The translations under genes were made by a program, and so were the position numbers. Under the pieces are notes generated by a model that worked only from the letters and a program-made list of their open reading frames with translations, was not told where the DNA came from and ran no database searches. Shown here piece after piece: positions 59,178-64,000 of a stretch of 64,000 bases of DNA. Every line of letters starts with the position of its first letter. Position 1 is the stretch's first letter. This DNA comes from Lewinella sp. 4G2 (lineage in GTDB: Bacteria; Bacteroidota; Bacteroidia; Chitinophagales; Saprospiraceae), in NCBI RefSeq assembly GCF_001625015.1, contig NZ_LVWJ02000014.1, positions 1,488,001 through 1,552,000 of the forward strand, given 5' to 3'.

Positions 59178-61712
59178 ATGAATGAATCGGACATTAACCT
59201 GTACCTCGATCAATACGACGATGCTAGCGTAAGGGACGCTATGCAACTCTACAGAGGTACACTAAATTTTTCGGAGGTAAGTAGCACCGCCGCACTGCTA
59301 CATGTACTAATGTTGCTAGCGTTAAAGCGTTATGGATACTTGTCCGATACGCAGCCCGAAACTACTCTAAGTGAAGTTATAAAGGCTGGAAAACGTAAGG
59401 GACTCCCTTACTGGGATGTGTTTGAAAGCGTAGAAACTAGAAGGAAATTACAACCGGACCATCACCTGAATCTGATCACAGAGGAAGTTTTAGCCAGCTT
59501 ACACTCGCTTTATACTGAAAGTACGAGTGATCACTTTCCCGCTTTTTTCGAGGAAATGCTACGTCTGATGTCAGAGCGACAGTACGAACTAGCCAGACAC
59601 TACACCGGTGAAGGAGGTACTTCCTTACTGACCTACGTAGTTGATCTACCTGAATACCCCAGAGTGTATAACCCATTCGCGGGGCTTGCCTCTATTGCTC
59701 TTGATCTTCCAAAAGGTGCTACATATCTGGGCCAAGAGACCAATGGTCTGGCATATGATATCGCGCAACTACGGTTACTCGCTCACGATAAATATTCTGA
59801 AGGCAGATGTCTACTGGAACAAGTAGATAGCACAGTTGCTACGCCCGATTATAAGCAATTTGACTTAGTAGTTGCTGCCCCCCCATTTAAAGCGAGGCTA
59901 GCCGATAATACAGAAGAGTTTAAAGAATATCGAACCCTAGAGAACTGGTTTATCGGTGAAGGAATCAAGCTGTTAGCTCCCAAGGGTAAGCTAGTCGCAC
60001 TAGTTCGCTATGGTTTTCTATTCGGCAATGGTTCGGAGAAACGTCTCCGTAAAAAACTGGTCGATCAAGATCTCATCGAAACAATTGTATCAGTCCCTAC
60101 TGGTATGATTAACGGTACTGCAATAAAGTCAGCTATCGTTGTAATCAATCCCACCAAAATTTTAGCTGGTAAGATTAAGATGGTATCACCTACGTCCGTC
60201 GATGGCGTAGATGGATCTCCCGTACTGATGGAGAATGACCTAGAGACTATCCAGCTTCTTACTCACTTAAACGAGGATAGTGATATTACACTACCCAACG
60301 TTCGCATAATCACCAACGAGGTCGTTCGCGAAGAAGAATACGATTTAAGCACTGAGCGCTACCAACTACGAGACGTTCGAGGTACGGCTTTAGGCGATGT
60401 ACTTACCATATTTAAGGGTAAAAAAATCGGTAGTGAAGGAGGTGAACCAATCTTTACCATTAGGGATTTACTGCCCGAAGAAGATCAGAAATATAAGATC
60501 GAAGGAACGGTCGCGCGCCCTACGATTAAGAAGAATCGTTCGCGAAAGTCTCGACCAACTACCTTCGAGATTGATCGTTCAGCACTACTGATCGCCACCG
60601 TTGGTAAAAGATTGAAGCCCACCTATTATAGCCACCGTCACGGAACAGATCCATTGTCTATCGCACCTCAGGTAAAAGCATTCCGTATCGATCGTGATCA
60701 GGTCGACGCTGCATACTTAGTACACCAACTAAGGGGTAAGGAGGTTCAGCGTCAATTGAGTGCTTACCAAAGAGGGAATGCAATCTCACATCTAAGCGTG
60801 AAGGATTTTCTGCGAATTAAAATTCACCTACCATCGCTTTCCGAGCAGAAAACCATTGTGCATGCAATACAAGAGTCCGAAGATGAACTGCAACAACTTC
60901 GGCGTCAGGTTACTGATTTGGAGCGACAACTTGAAGTTGTAGAAAATACCCGCTTCGCTGAACTAAAGCATACCCTGGGTAGGCCTACTCAAAATATCCT
61001 TTCAACGGCGGAGGTGATTATCGAGTATCTTGATGGGCTTGGAAAAGAAGGTATACGACTTAACCAACAATACGCTGATTTCTACGAACAGGCGGCTACT
61101 CTAACTGATGATCTCGCTTCAATCGTCAAAGACGTTGATTTTATTAGCACTATGCTTGATCGCGGGGAAAATGGTCTTCAAGTTGAGAAATATCCACTAA
61201 TGTTCTTTACACCGCTAAACGATGTAGTGAGCCTTATTAATGATCTCAAATCACGAGATTGTAAGTTCAAGCTCATTTCACAAATAGAAAACGATGCATC
61301 TTGGAGAAGGAAATACGTACTTCACATTAACTTAGATTTGCTGCGAGTTATGTTCGACAACCTCATAACCAATGCAGATAAGCATGGCTTCGACAATTTC
61401 TTGCCGAGTAACTTAATGACTGTCGATGCTGCCATTGTTGATAACAAGCTCATACTCGATATCCGCAATAACGGAAAGCCCTTTCCACCTAAATTCGGTC
61501 AAGAACAGTTCATTCAAGAATTCAAGACCACCGACTCATCTATAGGACAGGGCATAGGGGGTGCCCACATCAATAGGATCGCTAACTACCTAGGATGTAG
61601 TGACTGGACAGTTACCTCGAACCACACCGCAGCTTTCCCTGTCGCCTTTCACTTTTCATTCCCGGTAATTGAACTTTCAGAATCAGATATCTCAACACAA
61701 TATGACATATAA
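59178..61712 (+). CDS. Degenerate type I DNA methyltransferase - HsdS-like domain - GHKL histidine-kinase fusion
   Basis: From ATG 59178 the product has 844 residues. Residues about 1-380 follow the HsdM plan, with TSLLTYVVDLPEYPRVYNPF, then AGLASIALDL where NPPF-type enzymes have DPCCGSGG. The catalytic motif IV reads VVAAPPFKA: Ala234 replaces the usual Asn/Asp before PPF, and motif I has lost its second Gly. Residues about 400-590 are one HsdS-type target-recognition unit (GTALGDVLTIFKGKKIG; IHLPSLSEQKTIVHAI) ending in a coiled coil. Then comes a kinase-like end: ELKHTLGRPTQNILSTAEVI (His598), DNLITNADKHGF (N box from Asp727), LDIRNNGKPF (G1) and GQGIGGAHIN (G2, 790-799). It overlaps the next gene. 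Inferred role: senses a DNA site or its methylation and signals by phosphotransfer. Confidence 0.85.
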   Translation: MNESDINLYLDQYDDASVRDAMQLYRGTLNFSEVSSTAALLHVLMLLALKRYGYLSDTQPETTLSEVIKAGKRKGLPYWDVFESVETRRKLQPDHHLNLITEEVLASLHSLYTESTSDHFPAFFEEMLRLMSERQYELARHYTGEGGTSLLTYVVDLPEYPRVYNPFAGLASIALDLPKGATYLGQETNGLAYDIAQLRLLAHDKYSEGRCLLEQVDSTVATPDYKQFDLVVAAPPFKARLADNTEEFKEYRTLENWFIGEGIKLLAPKGKLVALVRYGFLFGNGSEKRLRKKLVDQDLIETIVSVPTGMINGTAIKSAIVVINPTKILAGKIKMVSPTSVDGVDGSPVLMENDLETIQLLTHLNEDSDITLPNVRIITNEVVREEEYDLSTERYQLRDVRGTALGDVLTIFKGKKIGSEGGEPIFTIRDLLPEEDQKYKIEGTVARPTIKKNRSRKSRPTTFEIDRSALLIATVGKRLKPTYYSHRHGTDPLSIAPQVKAFRIDRDQVDAAYLVHQLRGKEVQRQLSAYQRGNAISHLSVKDFLRIKIHLPSLSEQKTIVHAIQESEDELQQLRRQVTDLERQLEVVENTRFAELKHTLGRPTQNILSTAEVIIEYLDGLGKEGIRLNQQYADFYEQAATLTDDLASIVKDVDFISTMLDRGENGLQVEKYPLMFFTPLNDVVSLINDLKSRDCKFKLISQIENDASWRRKYVLHINLDLLRVMFDNLITNADKHGFDNFLPSNLMTVDAAIVDNKLILDIRNNGKPFPPKFGQEQFIQEFKTTDSSIGQGIGGAHINRIANYLGCSDWTVTSNHTAAFPVAFHFSFPVIELSESDISTQYDI

Positions 61713-62649
61713 TCTACCACAGGTACTCTGGATCGACGATGAGTACGAGACACTTAAAGCTACCCGTAACCGTGCCAAGAATTTCGGCCTACGACTAGTC
61801 CCCTTCAAGTCACTAGAATCTGGCATGGCGGAGCTTGAAAGCAACTATGATCACTACGAAGCAGTCCTCCTTGACGCTAAGTTCTACGAAAAAGATAGTG
61901 ATGTTGCGACCACTGAGGATACTGAATACGCCTTTGCAGCGCAACGGCGTATCGACCGACTGTCCGGTAAGAAGCAATTCGAGGTGTTTGTCTTAACGGG
62001 ACAGAGTAAAGATGCTGCTACCATCGATAACAGCTTTAAGAAAGCCTTCAAAGATCGTATCTACGTAAAGGGATCTAAGGAGGATAACGATCGACTATTC
62101 ACTAACTTAAAAGAGGCGGTTAACAGGCAACGATCTGTTCAGCTTCGCCAGAGTTATCCTGCAGCGTTTGCTGTCTGTAACGACGGCTATATTAGCGAAG
62201 ACATTGAACCAATTGTCATGGATTTAATCCGAGACTTAGAAGATAATTGTCTTACCGTTAGACACCTCACCGAAATTCGCAAAGTCCTGGAAGCACTCAA
62301 TCAAGCTATAGCTGGCTTTTATCTTCTACCCGACGATTTGGCTGCTCAAGAAACCTGCACTATAAATAGAACCGCTAGGTACTTGTCTGGACAGTGGACA
62401 AACACAGGAAAGAAAACTAGATCTTATCAAATTGATAGTACTTTTCCAACAGAAGTGGGTGTACTACTAGCCAGTCTAGTAAAAACTACCCAGGTAGGTT
62501 CTCACTACCTATACCTCGACGGGCACATCCGAGACACCAAATCCAGCTACTGGCTAAAAGCATCCGTTTACCAGCTACTAGCTATCCTGGAGTGGTTTAA
62601 ACCCTATATGGATAGCGAACCGGAAAGAAAATACGAGAGTCGTAAATAG
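61702..62649 (+). CDS. Response-regulator-like protein with C-terminal helical domain
   Basis: The gene starts at ATG 61702, 11 bases before the stop of the kinase fusion, so translation is coupled. The 315-residue protein has an N-terminal receiver domain with all expected residues: QVLWIDDEYETLKAT (Asp12, Asp13), EAVLLDAKFYEKDSD (phospho-acceptor Asp58), FEVFVLTGQSKDA (Thr99) and IYVKGSKEDNDRL (Lys123). Between sheet strands 3 and 4 the domain holds extra residues (VATTEDTEYAFAAQR). Residues about 140-315 are helical with no DNA-binding motif I recognise (DLIRDLEDNCLTVRHLTEIR; SYWLKASVYQLLAILEWF). Such a non-HTH output may bind a protein. Inference: phosphorylation by its fused-kinase partner controls a defence function. 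Confidence 0.8.
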   Translation: MTYNLPQVLWIDDEYETLKATRNRAKNFGLRLVPFKSLESGMAELESNYDHYEAVLLDAKFYEKDSDVATTEDTEYAFAAQRRIDRLSGKKQFEVFVLTGQSKDAATIDNSFKKAFKDRIYVKGSKEDNDRLFTNLKEAVNRQRSVQLRQSYPAAFAVCNDGYISEDIEPIVMDLIRDLEDNCLTVRHLTEIRKVLEALNQAIAGFYLLPDDLAAQETCTINRTARYLSGQWTNTGKKTRSYQIDSTFPTEVGVLLASLVKTTQVGSHYLYLDGHIRDTKSSYWLKASVYQLLAILEWFKPYMDSEPERKYESRK

Positions 62650-62850
62650 GAGCGCCAACGCGACTAACAACTCGATAATCAATTCAAAAGTTCTAAGTAG
62701 CTCACGTACTACTAGATCTGAGCATTCTGGATTAATTACTTCCTAGTAATATACGTATCACTATGTAATCGCACCCCTCCCATAGCCCCTATTAGCGCGT
62801 ACAGCCTATCTTACCCATTCCACTTCCAACCACCGATTCCACACCCACAC
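62650..62850. other. Gap between receiver gene and hsdM
   Basis: 200 bases without gene, AT-rich left of about 62770 and C-rich right of it. TATCTTAC at about 62807 is a weak -7 candidate for hsdM. The composition border here coincides with the change from the low-GC pair to high-GC hsdM. Confidence 0.4.
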
Positions 62851-64000
62851 ATGGCCAAAGCAAAAACCAAAAAACAAGAAGACCCCATAGAAAAGAAACT
62901 ATGGGCCGCAGCCGATAAGCTGCGCAAAAACATCGACGCGGCAGAATACAAGCACGTCGTGTTGGGCCTGGTCTTTCTCCGCTACATTTCCGAAGCCTTC
63001 GAGGCCGTGCACGAACGCTTGCTCGCCGAAGTGGACCAGGGCGCTGACCCTGAAGACCAGGACGAGTACCTCGCCAAAAATGTCTTCTTCGTCCCAAAGA
63101 AAGCCCGCTGGTCTACCATCCGTAACCAGGCTAAGTCGCCGACCATCGGCACTACGCTGGATGGCGCTATGGACGCTATCGAAAAGCAGAACCCACAGCT
63201 GAAGTCGGTACTCCCTAAAGTGTACGCCCGGCAGAACCTGGACGCCACCGTACTCGGCGAGCTGGTCGACATGTTCACCAACATCAATTTGACGAGCACG
63301 CAGGAGCGGAGCGCGGACGTACTCGGCCACATCTTCGAATACTTTCTCGGTGAGTTCGCCCTGGCCGAAGGCAAACAGGGTGGGCAGTTCTACACGCCCA
63401 GGTCGGTAGTAGAACTACTGGTAGAGATGCTGGAACCAAAAAAGGGCCGCATCTATGACCCGTGCTGCGGCTCCGGCGGTATGTTCGTCCAGTCCCAGAA
63501 GTTCGTGGATGGCCACACGGAAGATATTAGCATCTACGGCCAGGAATCCAACCTGACCACCTGGCGACTAGCTAAGATGAACCTCGCCATCCGCGGCATC
63601 GATTCCTCTAATCTGAAGTGGAATTCGGAAGGCTCTTTCCTCAACGACGCCCATCCCGACTTGCGCGCCGATTACGTCATCGCCAACCCGCCTTTCAACG
63701 TCTCCGACTGGTCCGGCGAAGCACTGCAGGAAGACGCCCGTTGGAAGTTCGGCCCGCCCCCACCCGCCGGCAACGCCAATTACGCCTGGCTACAACACTT
63801 CCTCTACCACCTGGCGCCCAAAGGTCAGGTAGGCGTAGTCCTAGCCAAAGGTGCTCTCACCTCCAACTCCAGCGGCGAGGGCGAGATCCGCAAAGCCCTC
63901 ATCGAGGCCGGCAAGATCGACTGCATCGTCAACCTCCCCGGCAAGATCTTCCTCAATACTCAGATCCCCGCCTCCCTCTGGTTCATGAGTAACGACCGTA
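62851..64000 (+). CDS. hsdM: Type I restriction-modification DNA methyltransferase (HsdM), 3' end outside the window
   Basis: At ATG 62851 the frame opens and runs beyond base 64000; 383 residues are seen. The N-terminal helical domain ([40 protein letters not shown]) is the HsdM N-domain. The methyltransferase core then shows [34 protein letters not shown] (intact AdoMet motif I), [34 protein letters not shown] (intact motif IV) and [15 protein letters not shown]. It should be an active adenine-N6 methylase working with HsdS and HsdR encoded further right. Its high GC contrasts with the AT-rich kinase/receiver pair before it. Confidence 0.95.
   Translation, partial: MAKAKTKKQEDPIEKKLWAAADKLRKNIDAAEYKHVVLGLVFLRYISEAFEAVHERLLAEVDQGADPEDQDEYLAKNVFFVPKKARWSTIRNQAKSPTIGTTLDGAMDAIEKQNPQLKSVLPKVYARQNLDATVLGELVDMFTNINLTSTQERSADVLGHIFEYFLGEFALAEGKQGGQFYTPRSVVELLVEMLEPKKGRIYDPCCGSGGMFVQSQKFVDGHTEDISIYGQESNLTTWRLAKMNLAIRGIDSSNLKWNSEGSFLNDAHPDLRADYVIANPPFNVSDWSGEALQEDARWKFGPPPPAGNANYAWLQHFLYHLAPKGQVGVVLAKGALTSNSSGEGEIRKALIEAGKIDCIVNLPGKIFLNTQIPASLWFMSNDR

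Overview
The window looks like chromosome of a Bacteroidota bacterium of the Saprospiria, close to Lewinella/Neolewinella. This is inferred from Por-secretion (T9SS) sorting domains, a giant Bacteroidota-type RHS protein, promoter -7 boxes of the TAnnTTTG kind, almost no Shine-Dalgarno sequences, a six-repeat ribosomal protein S1 and moderately high GC in core genes.

Left arm (1-10,800): the 3' part of a giant RHS protein whose AT-rich tip encodes a probable Ntox28-like toxin, followed by its CdiI-type immunity gene, a DUF6572 gene, a lipoprotein, and a small membrane-protein gene split by an IS630-family element. A repeat-rich intergenic stretch follows. Middle (10,800-34,850): two T9SS cargo proteins, a metal-binding HMA protein, a truncated acyltransferase-like gene, a flavin reductase, a GHMP kinase, a CHAT-domain protein, rpsA, tRNA-Cys, the operon accA-DUF6913-dapA-AsmA-DUF4349, and a pair of unrecognised genes, one encoding a large secreted protein.

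Right-middle (34,850-57,300): a truncated haemoglobin, a VapBC-like pair, a Pif1-like helicase, an acetate kinase-PduL fusion, a REP-associated transposase (RAYT) inside its own REP repeats, a secreted glycoside hydrolase, fabG, two glycosyltransferases, an esterase, rplY, a cytochrome c, anmK, an acyltransferase, an SDR, trhO, a DUF5691 gene and a ParDE-like pair.

Right end (57,300-64,000): a probable defence island. It has a WYL regulator, then an AT-rich two-gene unit: a protein combining a degenerate type I DNA methyltransferase, a single HsdS-like target-recognition domain and a GHKL histidine-kinase module, overlapping a gene for a response-regulator-like protein. A normal type I hsdM follows and runs off the window. 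This DNA-reading two-component system beside a type I restriction locus is the best candidate for an undescribed system here.

The window is also rich in dispersed repeats: an 18-bp GC-rich motif present at least twelve times inside and between genes, REP elements, two other hairpin families, and a MITE-like inverted repeat.
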